A stretch of DNA of 64,000 nt, from positions 434,001 to 498,000 of the forward strand of contig NZ_BIME01000003.1 of assembly GCF_004000925.1 (NCBI RefSeq). The letters run 5' to 3'. Below, piece after piece: positions 1 through 11,496 of this stretch. A program made the position numbers and the translations under genes. The notes under the pieces are model-generated. The model made no database searches, was not told the origin of the DNA, and saw only the letters and a program-made list of their open reading frames with translations. Origin of the DNA: Paenibacillus illinoisensis NBRC 15959 (lineage in GTDB: Bacteria > Bacillota > Bacilli > Paenibacillales > Paenibacillaceae). How positions within the stretch are numbered: the first letter of the stretch is position 1; every line of letters starts with the position of its first letter.

Positions 1-2
1 AT

Positions 3-632
3 TCGCTCCTCGCGCTCGTCTCGGCTGAGCGGCGGCAGCAAGCGTCACGTTTTGTCCATCAGGCCGACGCCTATCGTTCGGTGCTTGGGGAGACGCTGGC
101 TCGTGTGACACTCAGCAAGTGGACTGGTGCGAGACCGGGCGATCTTGCCTTTATCCGCAATACATACGGTAAGCCTTCACTTATCAGCCATCCTGACCTG
201 CCCTTCAATGTATCCCATTCCGGTGATTGGGTTGCCGTCATTTCAGGAGGTCACGCTCCACTCGGTGTGGATGTAGAGAAAATATCCCCCATTGATATGG
301 CGATTGCCGAACGTTTCTTCTCTCCGTTGGAGAGCAAAAATCTGGCAGCAGAGCCCGCGGATCAGCAGCTGGAAACCTTTTATCGGCTGTGGACGCTGAA
401 AGAAAGTTATATCAAGGCCATCGGTATGGGGTTATCCATGCCGCTAGACTCCTTTTCCATGCTGCGTGACATGGGCGGTCACTGGTATTGTCCCGAAGCA
501 CCGACGTATCAATTCCTCAGCCAGCGTCTGGATGAGGGACATATGCTGGCAGCGACCAGTTCCGCGGCAATGGAACTGCCAACCCAGCCTGATGTGATTA
601 CGATTGAGGAATTATATTCATTCATACTGTGA
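3..632 (+). CDS. sfp: Sfp-type 4'-phosphopantetheinyl transferase (5' truncated)
   Basis: The enzyme moves 4'-phosphopantetheine from CoA onto the serine of carrier domains, and here it probably activates the carrier domains of DhbB and DhbF encoded next door. The frame is open from base 3 with no start codon in the right place: residues before the internal GTG at 81 (ERRQQ, RFVHQADAYRSVLGE) match the conserved N-terminal region of Sfp, so the true start lies upstream of the window and the GTG is not the start. Visible Sfp motifs are FNVSHSGDWV, the Mg-binding GVDVEKI and FYRLWTLKESYIKAIGMGL. It ends with a normal stop followed directly by a terminator. It converges on the siderophore operon. 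Family assignment is secure; the partner assignment rests on context. Confidence 0.95.
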   Translation, partial: SLLALVSAERRQQASRFVHQADAYRSVLGETLARVTLSKWTGARPGDLAFIRNTYGKPSLISHPDLPFNVSHSGDWVAVISGGHAPLGVDVEKISPIDMAIAERFFSPLESKNLAAEPADQQLETFYRLWTLKESYIKAIGMGLSMPLDSFSMLRDMGGHWYCPEAPTYQFLSQRLDEGHMLAATSSAAMELPTQPDVITIEELYSFIL

Positions 633-666
633 AGGAGGGAATTTTCATTCCTTCCTTCTTTTTTTA
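631..666 (+). terminator. Rho-independent terminator after sfp
   Basis: An 11-bp stem (631-641 with 648-658, one G-U pair) with a 6-base loop is followed by a run of seven T. It overlaps the last two bases of the stop codon of the transferase gene. Confidence 0.8.
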
Positions 667-854
667 TTTTCACCTTTAAACACATAAATTTTCAAAAAAA
701 ATGATTACATCTTGTCCAATTAATGGTACTATAGAACCACTTGGACGAGAAATAGGAAAAACAGATCAGGCTTTTATAACTAGATTATACCTTACATACT
801 TTTGTCGATCCCCGATTATCTCTCCGATTCATTATTTTAGAAGGAAGTGGACAA

Positions 855-1169
855 ATGCATATCTTTTTGCAAAACAGTGCCGGTGTAACCAAAAACGTCA
901 AAGTTGGTTTCAGCTGGACAACATTCTTTTTCGGGTTTCTCCCTGCTCTGTTCCGTGGTGATTTGAAATGGGCTGTTATTATGTTTTTAATCGCTGCAGC
1001 TATCGGAGCCTTCACTTTTGGTATCGGGGCTTGGGTTAGCGGAATCGTATTCTCGTTCGTCTACAACAAAATTTATATCAAAGAATTGCTCGAAAAAGGC
1101 TACCGCCCTGCAAATGCTGAATCTCAAGCCGTTCTTGAGAGAACTCAAATTGTTGCCCCAGCAGCCTAA
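855..1169 (+). CDS. DUF2628-type small membrane protein
   Basis: A 104-residue protein with the FFFGFLPALFRGDLKWAVI signature of the DUF2628 (HrgC-like) family, whose function is unknown. A short hydrophilic N-terminus is followed by one or two membrane segments around residues 20-70 and then a polar tail (YNKIYIKELLEKGYRPANAES). The ATG at 855 is preceded by AGAAGGAAGTGG at good distance, and a perfect terminator follows. It sits between the phosphopantetheinyl transferase and the convergent mbtH gene. No sequence link to siderophore metabolism is visible; it is probably an independent gene. Confidence 0.8.
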   Translation: MHIFLQNSAGVTKNVKVGFSWTTFFFGFLPALFRGDLKWAVIMFLIAAAIGAFTFGIGAWVSGIVFSFVYNKIYIKELLEKGYRPANAESQAVLERTQIVAPAA

Positions 1170-1252
1170 TCTATCCTTTAAAAGAAGCTTAGCAATACCG
1201 TTTTTCTAGATTCAACTTGTAGATAGTAAATAGTAAGTATGTAGAAACACCA

Positions 1253-1282
1253 AAATCCCTGGCAAATAAGCCAGGGATTTTT
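1253..1282. terminator. Bidirectional terminator between DUF2628 gene and mbtH
   Basis: A perfect 11-bp stem (1253-1263 with 1270-1280) has a 6-base loop, T residues on the right and A residues on the left. It sits between two convergent genes and can stop transcription from either side, including the end of the dhb operon. Confidence 0.85.
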
Positions 1283-1327
1283 GATATTTATTTATACTGA
1301 CAATGGCCTTGGGATGCAGCCGGAGTC

Positions 1328-1564
1328 TCATCCGCCAGCCTCTTGGACCACACCCGGCATCCCCGTTTCATCACAGAGGCTTAGTGGCTTCAGGTCCGTC
1401 CACTGCTCCGCAATATAATCAAGACACACCCGGCGTTTGGCCTTGCCCAGCATCTGGGTCCAGCCTGCAGGGACTGGAATGGATGCAGGCCAGAGCGAAT
1501 ACTGCCCTTCCTCATTCATTAATACCAGATAATTGCTGTCTTCCTGTTCAAAAGGGTTGCTCAT
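1328..1564 (-). CDS. mbtH: MbtH-like protein
   Basis: A 78-residue MbtH homologue. These proteins bind NRPS adenylation domains and help them fold and work. Family residues are clear: NPFEQEDSNYLVLMNEEGQYSLWP, then PAGW and the CLDYIAEQWTDLKPLSL C-terminal signature with its conserved tryptophans. The ATG at 1564 has an AGGAGG site that overlaps the stop codon of dhbF, only 12 nt upstream, so it is the last gene of the siderophore operon and translation is probably coupled. Its likely partners are the two A domains of DhbF. It lies at the 3' end of the operon and is the final gene before the shared terminator. Confidence 0.95.
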   Translation of the reverse strand: MSNPFEQEDSNYLVLMNEEGQYSLWPASIPVPAGWTQMLGKAKRRVCLDYIAEQWTDLKPLSLCDETGMPGVVQEAGG

Positions 1565-1576
1565 CGGCTTATCCTC

Positions 1577-4500
1577 CTATTTAAGATGAACTTGGCGCTG
1601 ATTCAGCATCTCCAGCTTGGCCGTCAGCGTCCGGCATATTTCAGCCAGTGGTCCAGGCTGGCAGAGATCCTTGTGGCGGCAGGCAATATCATGCCTTTCC
1701 ATTTGGCCTCCAATATAGGCATTCCACATCTCTGGTTCAATGGGGTCAAACCAGTCCGGAATGACAGTAGAACGGAAGAAAATCAGATCCCCTTCGAATC
1801 GGGAAGGCGTGTATGCTCCCAGAATCCGCACGGAATTTTCATACGTTTTCCGCAGTTTCATGATCGTCTCCTCATCCAGACTGGCCAGCGCACTTCCTTC
1901 ACTCCGCAGAATACGCATGGCTGCTGCCATATCCAGCGGACCTTCCCCAATACTGTCCGGATCATATCCACCAAGGGCAAGTAAGGCGGTCAGCGCCTCT
2001 TCCTCATCCGGTTCCCCGCGAATCGGAAGATAATGACTCGGATAGGCGTCCAGCATGGCGAGAAACTCTACCTCCTCCCCTTCCGACTGAAGCTGTACAG
2101 CCATGGCCTGAGCTACATTGCCTCCAAGAGACCAGCCCAGCAATCGGTAAGGTCCCTCAGGCTGTACTGAGCGAATATGACGGATATAATCTGCTGTCAT
2201 GTCCTCCAGCGTAGCCGGAAGATCCTCGTACTGGGCAATGCCGCGAGCCTGTAATCCATAAATCGGGTATTCCATACCCAGATGCTTCATCAACCCGGCA
2301 TAACACCAGCTTAATCCTCCGGCAGGATGAACACAGAACAGCGGGAGGTGGGCTCCGTGAGTCCGAAGAGGCAGCAGCACTTGCAGCGAACCTGTTCCCG
2401 TATCCGAATCCATTTCAAGCCGTTCAGCCAGTCCGGCAACCGTTGCCGTTTCAAACAAAATGCCAATGCCCGGTTCCTTGCCCATAGCCTCCCGGATTCG
2501 GCTCATCAAACGAACAGCGAGCAGGGAATGTCCACCAAGGTCAAAGAACCCATCATCGATGCTGACACTTCGCAATCCCAGCACTTCGGCAAACAGATCA
2601 CACAAAATCTGCTCTTGCGGATTACGCGGTGCCCGGCCACCGGAAGTCAGCTGCATTTCCGGTACAGGCAAAGCTTTGCGGTCCAGCTTGCCATTGGCCG
2701 TTAGTGGTATAGCCTCCATGGTGACCACCGCTGATGGAACCATGTAATCAGGCAGACTCGCTGAAGCATGACGACGAAGCATAGCCGATTCTGGTCCGGA
2801 ACCCGTCTTCGAGTTTGGCACAATATACGCCACGAGGCGTTTATCTCCCGGCTGGTCTTCGCGGACGATGACCGCAGCTTGTGCAACCTCCGGATGTCTG
2901 GCCAGCACCGCTTCGATCTCGCCAAGCTCGATGCGGAAACCGCGTATTTTTACCTGCTGATCCGCCCGGCCCAAGTAATCAAGTGACCCATCATGAAGTC
3001 GTTTGGCCAAATCTCCCGTCCGGTACATGCGTGTTCCTGCAGGACCGTATGGATCTGCGACGAAACGCTCTGCCGTAAGATCCGGTCTGCCCCAATACCC
3101 GCGGGCAAGGCCTGCCCCGGCCACATACATCTCACCTGTCACACCTGCAGGCACAGGCTGGAGATGATCATCCAGCACGTATACGCGCAGATCCGGAATG
3201 GCACAGCCGATCCAGCTGCTGGCTCCTTCTGCGGCACTGCCTGCATGCAGTTCCTGATAGCTGACATGAACGGTGGTCTCCGTAATGCCATACATATTAA
3301 TCAATCTTGGTGCATCATCTGGATGGCGCTCATACCAACCCTCTAATCGCCCGAGCTCCAGTGCCTCTCCTCCAAAGATCACGTAGCGGAGTCCAAGCTT
3401 CTGCCCCCACTCCGGATGCTCCCGATCTGCCTGCATCAGCTGGTAGAATGCTGACGGCGTCTGATTTAACACCGTTACCTCTTGCTCAGCAAGCAGCTGC
3501 AGGAATGCACCTGGTGAGCGACTAATCTCATGCGGCACAACGACCAACCGGCCCCCGTGCAGCAGTGGTCCCCAGATCTCCCAGACCGAGAAGTCAAAGG
3601 CGTAAGAATGGAATAACGTCCATACATCACTCGCATTAAATTGGAACCAGCGCTGTGTAGCCTCAAATAACCGGATCACATTAGCATGGGGAATAACCAC
3701 TCCCTTTGGTTTGCCTGTGGAACCCGAGGTATAGATCATATAAGCCGGACTGAGATGAGATACGCATCCATTGCGTTCACCATCTGCGGGATTTCGTTCA
3801 TCCTGAGCAGACAGCCGCTGAATGGTTTGAGCGTCGTCCAGGTTTAACCGTTGTACGGATTCCATCTGAGGCAGTAGGAACGCTACTTCCTCGTTTGTAA
3901 TCATCACGCTCGACGCTGCGTCTGTCAGCATATGCGTCAATCGATCCGAAGGATAATTCGGATCAAGCGGAAGATAGGCCGCCCCTGCTTTTAACACAGC
4001 CAGAATACCGACCACCATCTCAGTGGAACGTGGCAGTGCAAGAGCAACCATCTGCTCTGGCCCCACACCTTCCGCAATCAACAATCTTGCCAGCCTGTTG
4101 GCTCTTGCATTGAGCTCTTGATAGTTAATGACCGTGTCTCCCATGCTCACAGCAGGGGTATCCGGGGTAGCTGCAGCCTGAATTTCAAAGCGTTCAACAA
4201 TAGTCATTCCAGATAAAGAATCTTCATCCCCTGCGGCATAACACTGCTGCTCCAGAAGGGCAAGTTCCTTGGGAGTTACCACGTCAAAGCAGCTAATGTG
4301 CCCATCCGTCTGCTGGACGGCATCCTCCAGCACCTGGATCAATCGGACCACAAGCTCTGCTGCCGTTGATTTCCGGAAAAGATCCGTACTGTACTCCAGC
4401 ACACCTTCGACTCCTGCTGGCGAACCATTGTGTTCGCGTTGTTCCGTGAGCTCCACAGTTAGGTCGAATTTGGAGGAACCCACGCCCTGCATACTCATTT

Positions 4501-7500
4501 GCGATACGACACCTGGCAGATCCAGCTGAACGTCTGGCGTATTTTGCAGGACCAGCATCACCTGAAACAGTGGATGCTTGGAGCGGGACCTGGACGGATT
4601 CAGCACTTCAACCAAACGCTCGAAAGGCAGGTCCTGATGTTCGTAAGCAGCCAGATCCACTTCCCGCACACGTGCCAGCAGTTCACGGAACGTCGGATCC
4701 CCGGAAGTGTCTGTACGCAGCACAAGGGTATTGATGAACATGCCCACCACTTCGTCCAGTGCATCGTCGCTTCTGCCGGCAATCGGGGTCCCAATCGCAA
4801 TATCCGTACCCGCTCCCATACGTGTAAGCAGTACCGACAATACGGCATGCAAAACCATGAAGAGACTGACCTTGTTTTCCCGTGCCACAGCCAAGAGCTG
4901 TTCATGCAGTTTCGGACTAATGGTAAAAGGGATCGTTCCGCCCCGGTAGCTGGAGACCACCGGACGCGGATAATCGGCTGGAAACGTCACTTGTTCCGGC
5001 AAGCCTTCCAGTTGACGGCTCCAGAACTCAAGCTGCCTTGCAATCAGGCTGTCCGGCTGCCCTTCGTCTCCAAGCAGTCGATCCTGCCACACCGCGTAAT
5101 CGGCATATTGAACGCGCAGAGGTTCCCAGGAAGGCGCCGCCCCCTGAACACGTGCCCTGTATGCTTGGGACAAGTCCCGCATCAAAGGTGACAGGGACCA
5201 ACCATCTCCAGCAATATGATGAAGCAGTAACAACAGAACATGCTCGTCCGGACCGGATGTAAACAGCTCCGTACGGATACCCGGCTCGCTTGAGAGCTCG
5301 AAGCTGTACTGGGAAGCTTCGGTCAGAAGTTCCGACAGCTCATTCTCTGCAGCGTAGCTTGCATGTAAGTTCACACGAACGTCTTCGGCATCCAGAATGG
5401 TCTGGCTTGCAGAACCAAGCTCTGGCGGATATAACGTTCTCAACGTCTCATGGCGATCAACAATGTCCTGAATGGCGGCTTGGAGCGCAGATATATCAAG
5501 TTTGCCGGTTAACCGCACCACAAGCGGAATATTGTACGTAGGGCTCGGTCCTTCCAGACAATACAGAAACCAGAGCCGGCGCTGAGCAAAGGAGAGAGGA
5601 ATCTCACCTTGACGGGCAAAAGCCTCTATTACTGGTCGGACTGACCCTACCTGATCCAATTTCTTGGCGAGGCCTGCTGCCGTTGGTGACTCGAATACAC
5701 TGCCAATGTTCAGCTCTGCTCCAAACACATCCCGAATCCTTGCTGTTATACGGCCTGCGAGCAGGGAATGTCCACCCAGCTCGAAGAAATCATCGTCGAT
5801 CCCTACACGAGCGACACCCAGAATCTCAGCGAATAAACTGCACAGCATCTCCTCCTGAGGGGTTCTGGCCTCACGTCCGCTGGCATGGGACAGTACGGAA
5901 GGGACAGGCAGCTGCTTGCGGTCGATTTTTTTATTGGGAGTCAGCGGCATTTCGGCAAGGTTCATGAAGGCAGCTGGCACCATGTAATCCGGCAGTTCAT
6001 CCGCCACATGTGCCCGAAGCAACGACAGATCCAGGCCTGACGAGTATTCAGAGGTTGCAACCACATACGCGGCGAGACGCGGATTCCCAGGTTGGTCCTC
6101 GCGTGCCATAACAGTAACCTGGGCTACGCCCGGATATCTGGAAATGACGGATTCAATCTCACCCAATTCGATGCGGAATCCTCTGATTTTGATCTGGTGG
6201 TCTGCCCTGCCCAAATAGTCAATCGATCCGTCAGGCAGCCACTTCGCCAAGTCTCCTGTACGATACATGCGGCTGCCTGCTTGTCCGAAGGGATTCGAAA
6301 CAAAACGCTCGGCGGTCAGGTCGGGTCTTCCCAGATAACCTCGTGCCAGCCCGTCTCCCGCAATATATAATTCTCCGACAACACCCGGTGGGACTGGATT
6401 CAGACTCCCATCCAGCACGAATAGCTGCGTGTTTCGAACCGGTCCGCCAATAGAGGGTTTACCCGTTGATTCAGCAACCATCGCAGCAGCCGTTGAATAA
6501 ATCGTGGTCTCCGTCGGTCCATATTGGTTATGAACGTGACATCCCATCTCCTGCAAGGAAAGCTTCAGTTCCTCAGAGAGGGCTTCACCGCCGGTAATGA
6601 CCGTCAAACCGTCAAATGTCCCAGGCTTGCTGGTCACCAGAGACTGCCACAACGTTGGTGTGGCTTGCATGATCGTTGTCCCCTGCCGTCTCATCTGTGC
6701 AGCCAGAGCCACCGGATCAAGAATGGTTTCTTTGCGAGCTATATCCAGCCTTGCTCCGGTCGTAAGAGGCAGAAATACCTCAAGAACAGAAATGTCAAAA
6801 GCAATTGTAGTGACCGATAACCAGCGATCCTGCGGCCCGACCTTCAGTCTCAGCTTCATATCTTCCAGCAGATTGGACAGGCCGAGATGGGTAACGGCAA
6901 CCCCCTTCGGTTTACCTGTTGATCCGGAGGTATAGATGATATAGGAGGGGTTCAGCTGCGAGGCAGCTTTTATGAGATCCTCTGGTTCGGGATTGCTCCC
7001 GGACTGACGGCCTATTCTCGCCGCAACCTTCGGTTCATCCAAGGCCAACATGGGGACATCGGACATGTGCTGCAAATGGGACAGATTGTGCTTCACCGTA
7101 ATCAGACATGCCGGTCTGGCATCCTCTAGCATGTAGGTTAGTCTCTCTTCAGGGTAATCCGGGTCCAGCGGAAGGTAAGCTGCTCCCGTCTTATGAACAG
7201 CCAGAATGGCAACCACGACCTCCAGAGATCGCGGCATGGCAATGGCTACGATCTGCTCCGGTCCCACTTTATAATGCTGGATCAGCTCGTGAGCCAGACG
7301 GTTTGAACGCTCGTTAAGCTCGGCATAGGTCAGAGATTCAGCTTCAAACGTTGCAGCCATGGCAGATGGGGTGCGCCGAACCTGCTGTTCGAACATGGCC
7401 GCCGAGTTCCGCTCAGGAGCCTTGTGCTGTGTCTGATTCCACACGTTCAGGACCTGGTCTCGTTCTTCAGGTAACAGCACTTCCATTTGACCTACGTACT

Positions 7501-8821
7501 GCTCTTCGATTCCTTGCTGCATCATTACATTCAGCAGTTGCATATAACGGAGCTGATGACTCAGCAGATCCGATTCGCTGTAGACGGAAGGATTGGCATC
7601 AAAGTCAATCTGAAGTCCATGACCGTGCCCTTGGTCCACGACATGGATGGACAGGTCATCGACCGGACCCGTAGACAAGTTATGAATCATCCCGCGCTGA
7701 CCCGCGAAATTCAGCTCATGAAGGAATGGCATGACATTGATCATCGGCCCGAATAGTCGGCGATTCTCCCCCAGCAGCTTCAGATCACGCCGCAGATCCT
7801 GGTGCCGGTAACGTTGATGCTTGCGAACGGCACGGATCTCCTGCACAATCTGTTCGGCCAGGGCAGATATACGCATATCAGACTCAACTTTCAAGCGCAG
7901 CGGGAGCACGTTCATAACCATGCCTGGCACACGCAAGGCTGTCGATCCCAGCCTGCACATGACAGGCAAAGCCAGTATCACATCTTGCGTGCCGGTGATC
8001 CGATGCACATAAATGGCTGCTGCTGCAATAAACAGATCAGGCCAGGTTACCCCGTACCGGGCGGCCGCATCCTGAAGGCGATCCCGATCGAACTGTGTTA
8101 GTTCAAACCTCTGCCGCAGGAAATGATCCGCTGTCCGGGAAGCCTTTTCGCCCAAACTTACGACGTCCGGTTCATCAGCATAACGTTCCAGCCAAAACGT
8201 GCGATCCTGCTCCCTTGCAGCAGATGCATGATAAGCCTCATCCTCCTGAATGACAGAGGAAAGCGGTCCAAATGCTCGTGTTTCCATGACACTCTCACCT
8301 GATCCACCCTTAACCCTGGCAGTATACAGACTTGCTACTCTACGGGTAATTAGCGATACGCCGTATCCGTCAATCGCAATATGATGCACACGCTGGTACC
8401 AGTAGCAGCACCCTTCACTCACTTGGAACAGGGCTTCTGTAAATACCGGTCCAGTTGCTAGATTGACGGGGCTGGCGAGATCCTGATGCATCCAGGCCAT
8501 TGCCGCCGCATGGGGATCCTGTTCGCCGCGAACATCCAGTATATGAAATGTCCAATGATCGCCCTCCTGGTTGAGGGTTTGGTAAGGGCCGTGTTCATTT
8601 TCGCCATAAACCATGTTTAAGGTTTCGGCCTCCGAGACGGTTTGACGAACACTCTGTTCAAACTGTTGTACATCAACATGCCCGTGAATAACCACGTATT
8701 CACCTGTGTTGTACATGGGGTTGTCCGGATTCAGCTGATGAGCAAACCAGATCCCGGACTGGGCAGCCGACATGGGCCACGTTCCATTCCGACGCTGCGA
8801 CAAGTTCACCGCCCCGCTCAA
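1577..8821 (-). CDS. dhbF: Dimodular NRPS for catecholate siderophore (DhbF type)
   Basis: A 2414-residue cytoplasmic NRPS with order C1-A1-T1-C2-A2-T2-TE, colinear with Bacillus DhbF. Landmarks: C1 HHIAIDG near residue 145, A1 [13 protein letters not shown] near 630, T1 FFELGGHSL near 1013, C2 HHIAGDG near 1203, A2 near 1700, T2 FFDLGGHSL near 2093, thioesterase GWSLGG near 2227 with the RHKDLCQP tail. It joins dihydroxybenzoate from DhbB to two amino acids, and the thioesterase trimerises and cyclises. The A2 pocket reads D-F-W-N-I-G-M-V-H, the threonine code. The A1 pocket reads D-I-L-Q-I-G-Q-I-Y: glycine-like, but with Q and Y where Bacillus has L and W. The start is TTG at 8821, overlapping the dhbB stop by 4 nt (TTGA), which argues for translational coupling. 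Confidence 0.97.
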   Translation of the reverse strand: MSGAVNLSQRRNGTWPMSAAQSGIWFAHQLNPDNPMYNTGEYVVIHGHVDVQQFEQSVRQTVSEAETLNMVYGENEHGPYQTLNQEGDHWTFHILDVRGEQDPHAAAMAWMHQDLASPVNLATGPVFTEALFQVSEGCCYWYQRVHHIAIDGYGVSLITRRVASLYTARVKGGSGESVMETRAFGPLSSVIQEDEAYHASAAREQDRTFWLERYADEPDVVSLGEKASRTADHFLRQRFELTQFDRDRLQDAAARYGVTWPDLFIAAAAIYVHRITGTQDVILALPVMCRLGSTALRVPGMVMNVLPLRLKVESDMRISALAEQIVQEIRAVRKHQRYRHQDLRRDLKLLGENRRLFGPMINVMPFLHELNFAGQRGMIHNLSTGPVDDLSIHVVDQGHGHGLQIDFDANPSVYSESDLLSHQLRYMQLLNVMMQQGIEEQYVGQMEVLLPEERDQVLNVWNQTQHKAPERNSAAMFEQQVRRTPSAMAATFEAESLTYAELNERSNRLAHELIQHYKVGPEQIVAIAMPRSLEVVVAILAVHKTGAAYLPLDPDYPEERLTYMLEDARPACLITVKHNLSHLQHMSDVPMLALDEPKVAARIGRQSGSNPEPEDLIKAASQLNPSYIIYTSGSTGKPKGVAVTHLGLSNLLEDMKLRLKVGPQDRWLSVTTIAFDISVLEVFLPLTTGARLDIARKETILDPVALAAQMRRQGTTIMQATPTLWQSLVTSKPGTFDGLTVITGGEALSEELKLSLQEMGCHVHNQYGPTETTIYSTAAAMVAESTGKPSIGGPVRNTQLFVLDGSLNPVPPGVVGELYIAGDGLARGYLGRPDLTAERFVSNPFGQAGSRMYRTGDLAKWLPDGSIDYLGRADHQIKIRGFRIELGEIESVISRYPGVAQVTVMAREDQPGNPRLAAYVVATSEYSSGLDLSLLRAHVADELPDYMVPAAFMNLAEMPLTPNKKIDRKQLPVPSVLSHASGREARTPQEEMLCSLFAEILGVARVGIDDDFFELGGHSLLAGRITARIRDVFGAELNIGSVFESPTAAGLAKKLDQVGSVRPVIEAFARQGEIPLSFAQRRLWFLYCLEGPSPTYNIPLVVRLTGKLDISALQAAIQDIVDRHETLRTLYPPELGSASQTILDAEDVRVNLHASYAAENELSELLTEASQYSFELSSEPGIRTELFTSGPDEHVLLLLLHHIAGDGWSLSPLMRDLSQAYRARVQGAAPSWEPLRVQYADYAVWQDRLLGDEGQPDSLIARQLEFWSRQLEGLPEQVTFPADYPRPVVSSYRGGTIPFTISPKLHEQLLAVARENKVSLFMVLHAVLSVLLTRMGAGTDIAIGTPIAGRSDDALDEVVGMFINTLVLRTDTSGDPTFRELLARVREVDLAAYEHQDLPFERLVEVLNPSRSRSKHPLFQVMLVLQNTPDVQLDLPGVVSQMSMQGVGSSKFDLTVELTEQREHNGSPAGVEGVLEYSTDLFRKSTAAELVVRLIQVLEDAVQQTDGHISCFDVVTPKELALLEQQCYAAGDEDSLSGMTIVERFEIQAAATPDTPAVSMGDTVINYQELNARANRLARLLIAEGVGPEQMVALALPRSTEMVVGILAVLKAGAAYLPLDPNYPSDRLTHMLTDAASSVMITNEEVAFLLPQMESVQRLNLDDAQTIQRLSAQDERNPADGERNGCVSHLSPAYMIYTSGSTGKPKGVVIPHANVIRLFEATQRWFQFNASDVWTLFHSYAFDFSVWEIWGPLLHGGRLVVVPHEISRSPGAFLQLLAEQEVTVLNQTPSAFYQLMQADREHPEWGQKLGLRYVIFGGEALELGRLEGWYERHPDDAPRLINMYGITETTVHVSYQELHAGSAAEGASSWIGCAIPDLRVYVLDDHLQPVPAGVTGEMYVAGAGLARGYWGRPDLTAERFVADPYGPAGTRMYRTGDLAKRLHDGSLDYLGRADQQVKIRGFRIELGEIEAVLARHPEVAQAAVIVREDQPGDKRLVAYIVPNSKTGSGPESAMLRRHASASLPDYMVPSAVVTMEAIPLTANGKLDRKALPVPEMQLTSGGRAPRNPQEQILCDLFAEVLGLRSVSIDDGFFDLGGHSLLAVRLMSRIREAMGKEPGIGILFETATVAGLAERLEMDSDTGTGSLQVLLPLRTHGAHLPLFCVHPAGGLSWCYAGLMKHLGMEYPIYGLQARGIAQYEDLPATLEDMTADYIRHIRSVQPEGPYRLLGWSLGGNVAQAMAVQLQSEGEEVEFLAMLDAYPSHYLPIRGEPDEEEALTALLALGGYDPDSIGEGPLDMAAAMRILRSEGSALASLDEETIMKLRKTYENSVRILGAYTPSRFEGDLIFFRSTVIPDWFDPIEPEMWNAYIGGQMERHDIACRHKDLCQPGPLAEICRTLTAKLEMLNQRQVHLK

Positions 8822-9813
8822 AAGTAATCTCCGTTCGGCATGACCCTATGAGGCTGTGCACTCAACAGCACCGCCCACGAGGCTAGCGTTGGCTGCTCGG
8901 CCAGATCGACAAAGGTTACCTCTGTTCCTTCCACCCGAAAACGCTCCGCCAGGCTCATAATGCGTATGGAATCGAGCCCCCAGATCTCAATGAGGTCATC
9001 ATGCTCCCCGATCCGGGATGGTTGCTCTTGCAGCAGTTCGGCAACCTGTACTCGCAGCGCGTCAAGTCTCGCCTGAGCACCGCTGCCAGTACTCGTCTCA
9101 GCAGACTCCATCGCTGCAGCAGTGTGTGATCTTGCCTCCGAGAAGCTTGCCCCGACCGAATCGCTTCCTTTAGCAGAGGCCCCGAGCAATTCAAGCAATC
9201 GCCCGGTGGTCAGCGTTACTGCGCAGCGCTCGGACGCATAGGTAAGTGCCATACGGTGCTTCTCAGCTGAAAAATCAGCTACCGCGTCAGCAACCAGGAA
9301 GGCCTGAATATCCTTCATAAATGCCTCACAGGAGGTCATCAGACAACCAATATGAGCATAGATGCCGCATACGATCAGCTGATCCCGGCCCTGCTCCTGC
9401 ATCAATTCAAGCAGTTCCGTCTTCTGGAAGGCGCTGTACCGCCATTTGGTCATAAACGTATCCTGCGGAGCAGGTGTCAGTGGTTCAATGATTTGCTTTT
9501 GCGTAGGTCCCCCATTAATGCCCGCTCCCCAGAAGTCCAGCTGCAGTCCGCGCTGCTCCGGTGTCTGTCCACCCGGCTGGGCAGAATACACCACAGGTAT
9601 GCCCAGTTCATGACACTTTGCACGAAGTTGTCCAATATGATCAATCAGCTCCACTACAGGTGATTCCCCTGCCGTAAAAGCATCCATGAAATATTGCTGC
9701 ATATCGTGAATAAGTAGTACTGCACGCTTCGCATCCGGCGTCCACGCTACCTTATTGACCGGAAGCTCCGACTCTGCAGGCATTGCATATGACTTAATCA
9801 CTGGAAGTGCCAT
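8818..9813 (-). CDS. dhbB: Isochorismatase with aryl carrier domain
   Basis: A 331-residue bifunctional protein. Residues about 1-210 are an isochorismatase ([43 protein letters not shown]) that hydrolyses isochorismate to 2,3-dihydro-2,3-dihydroxybenzoate and pyruvate. After a linker rich in Ala, Ser and Gly, residues about 255-325 form an aryl carrier domain with [11 protein letters not shown] near residue 280, whose serine takes phosphopantetheine. It receives dihydroxybenzoyl-AMP from DhbE and hands the acyl group to DhbF. The ATG at 9813 follows GAGGG by six bases. It lies 64 nt after dhbE and overlaps dhbF by 4 nt, in standard dhb order. Confidence 0.97.
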   Translation of the reverse strand: MALPVIKSYAMPAESELPVNKVAWTPDAKRAVLLIHDMQQYFMDAFTAGESPVVELIDHIGQLRAKCHELGIPVVYSAQPGGQTPEQRGLQLDFWGAGINGGPTQKQIIEPLTPAPQDTFMTKWRYSAFQKTELLELMQEQGRDQLIVCGIYAHIGCLMTSCEAFMKDIQAFLVADAVADFSAEKHRMALTYASERCAVTLTTGRLLELLGASAKGSDSVGASFSEARSHTAAAMESAETSTGSGAQARLDALRVQVAELLQEQPSRIGEHDDLIEIWGLDSIRIMSLAERFRVEGTEVTFVDLAEQPTLASWAVLLSAQPHRVMPNGDYF

Positions 9814-9877
9814 CCATATCCCTCTTTTCAGCGTTATTTATTTCAAACCGTTTCAACATAGCCTTGCATCAAGATCG

Positions 9878-11491
9878 TTATATGGGCTGCTTCATCGTCA
9901 GCATCTCGCGGAGTGCCTTCTTGCTAACCTTGCCGACACCCGTCTTGGGAAAAGATTGGACAAACTCAACCCGATCCGGGATTTTGTAGCTCGCCAGGCC
10001 GCGACTGCGCAGATAGGACTTGATTTCGGCAGCAGCCAGATTCTCGCCGCTGGGTACGATAAACGCACAGGAGCGCTCGCCTAAATATTCATCCGGCATA
10101 GACACCAGTGCTGCATCATGAACACCCGGATGAGCCAGCAGATGGTTCTCCACTTCTTCAGCAGCTACCTTGTCTCCGCCACGGTTGATCTGATCCTTCG
10201 CCCGGCCCTCCACAATGAGGTAACCCTCGGGTGTTAAGCTCGCAATATCTCCTGTACGATAGAACCCATCTGTGGTGAAGGATCTCGCGTTGTGCTCTTC
10301 GGCCTTGTAATAACCACGAATGGTATAGGGCCCCCGGGTCAGCAGATGCCCGGATTGCCCCAACTCCACTTCAATGTCCTCGTCATCCACAATCTTTACC
10401 TCGTCGTAGGGGGACATCGGTTTACCCTGTGTGTTAATAATGATGTGCTCGGGATCATCCAAACGGGTATAGTTCACAAGCCCCTCGGCCATGCCAAAGA
10501 CTTGCTGCAGTGTGCAGCCCAAGACTGGTCTGACGCGTCCCGCCACCTCCGCACTGAATTTGGCTCCACCAACCTGGAGAACCTTCAGTGATGTCAGCTT
10601 GGTTCCTCTCGCAGCGGCCGCGTTCAGCCAGATCAGGGCGAGCGGGGGCACCAGCGCCGTGATGGTCACCTGATGCTCCTTCATGAGCGGGAAAGCTTCA
10701 TCCGGGCTTGACCCCCGTGACAGCACAACCGTACCTCCTGCATATAGCGTGCCTAGTATTCCTGGCGAACTTAGAGGGTAATTATGCGCTACAGGCAGAA
10801 CAGCCAGGTATACACTTTCCGGGCCGAGTCCGCAGACCTCGACGCTTCTCCGCAGACTGTAGATATAGTCATCATGGGTGCGCGGGATCATCTTGGACAG
10901 TCCGGTGCTTCCACCAGACAACTGAAGAAAGGCTACATCCGAAGAGACTGGTTGATCATCCTGCAGCTGAACGGGATCAATATATAAATCCTCCAGATTA
11001 GTAAATGCACCGGCTTCTCCCGCCACAATAATATGTCTAAGGCTCGGCACCTCTGCCTGAACTTCTGCTGCAAGTTTGCGATAATCAAATCCCCCATCCT
11101 GATCCGGGATCAGATAAGCAACAGCCTCAGAGAAGCGGGCGAAGTACTCGATTTCACTTTTCCGATGCAAAGGCAGTGCAAACACCGGCAGTGCTCCCAG
11201 ACGGAACAGGGCAAAGATCACTTCAACAAAAGCCGTTATGTTCGGCAGCTGCACAATAACGCGGTCATATTGCCGTATTCCCTTGGCATACAACCCTGCC
11301 GCCAATTGGTCGACTCGTCTGTCCAACTCTGCATAGGTTAATTGCTCTCCACCGCTAATAATGGCAGTACGATTGCCATAACCATCCGCACGCTGCCGGA
11401 GCATTTCTCCAAATGTAATGCCCTCCCAGCAACCTTCCTGACGATAAAACTCTGCAAACTCTTCAGGCCAAGCCTGATATCCTGGCAGCAT
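9878..11491 (-). CDS. dhbE: 2,3-dihydroxybenzoate-AMP ligase
   Basis: A 537-residue stand-alone adenylation enzyme that activates 2,3-dihydroxybenzoate with ATP and loads it on the carrier domain of DhbB. The start ([19 protein letters not shown]) and the core motifs [32 protein letters not shown] and [20 protein letters not shown] are typical of the DhbE/EntE family; the C-terminal lysine sits in [15 protein letters not shown]. The length matches Bacillus DhbE. A strong GGAGG precedes the ATG at 11491, and the start lies 5 nt past the dhbC stop, so the two genes are transcribed together. Confidence 0.97.
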   Translation of the reverse strand: MLPGYQAWPEEFAEFYRQEGCWEGITFGEMLRQRADGYGNRTAIISGGEQLTYAELDRRVDQLAAGLYAKGIRQYDRVIVQLPNITAFVEVIFALFRLGALPVFALPLHRKSEIEYFARFSEAVAYLIPDQDGGFDYRKLAAEVQAEVPSLRHIIVAGEAGAFTNLEDLYIDPVQLQDDQPVSSDVAFLQLSGGSTGLSKMIPRTHDDYIYSLRRSVEVCGLGPESVYLAVLPVAHNYPLSSPGILGTLYAGGTVVLSRGSSPDEAFPLMKEHQVTITALVPPLALIWLNAAAARGTKLTSLKVLQVGGAKFSAEVAGRVRPVLGCTLQQVFGMAEGLVNYTRLDDPEHIIINTQGKPMSPYDEVKIVDDEDIEVELGQSGHLLTRGPYTIRGYYKAEEHNARSFTTDGFYRTGDIASLTPEGYLIVEGRAKDQINRGGDKVAAEEVENHLLAHPGVHDAALVSMPDEYLGERSCAFIVPSGENLAAAEIKSYLRSRGLASYKIPDRVEFVQSFPKTGVGKVSKKALREMLTMKQPI

Positions 11492-11496
11492 CTTTT

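Noticed and set aside
81..632. GTG at 81 as the start of the phosphopantetheinyl transferase
   Set aside because: The frame is open upstream and encodes conserved Sfp residues, so the gene is simply cut by the window edge.
701..961. An 86-codon frame overlapping the DUF2628 gene
   Set aside because: It has no ribosome site, overlaps a better gene in another phase and looks like random sequence.
1586..8827. Many open frames of 60-230 codons on the + strand opposite dhbF and between its own frames
   Set aside because: They lie antisense to a well-supported NRPS, show no family motifs or ribosome sites and follow from its GC-rich codon pattern.
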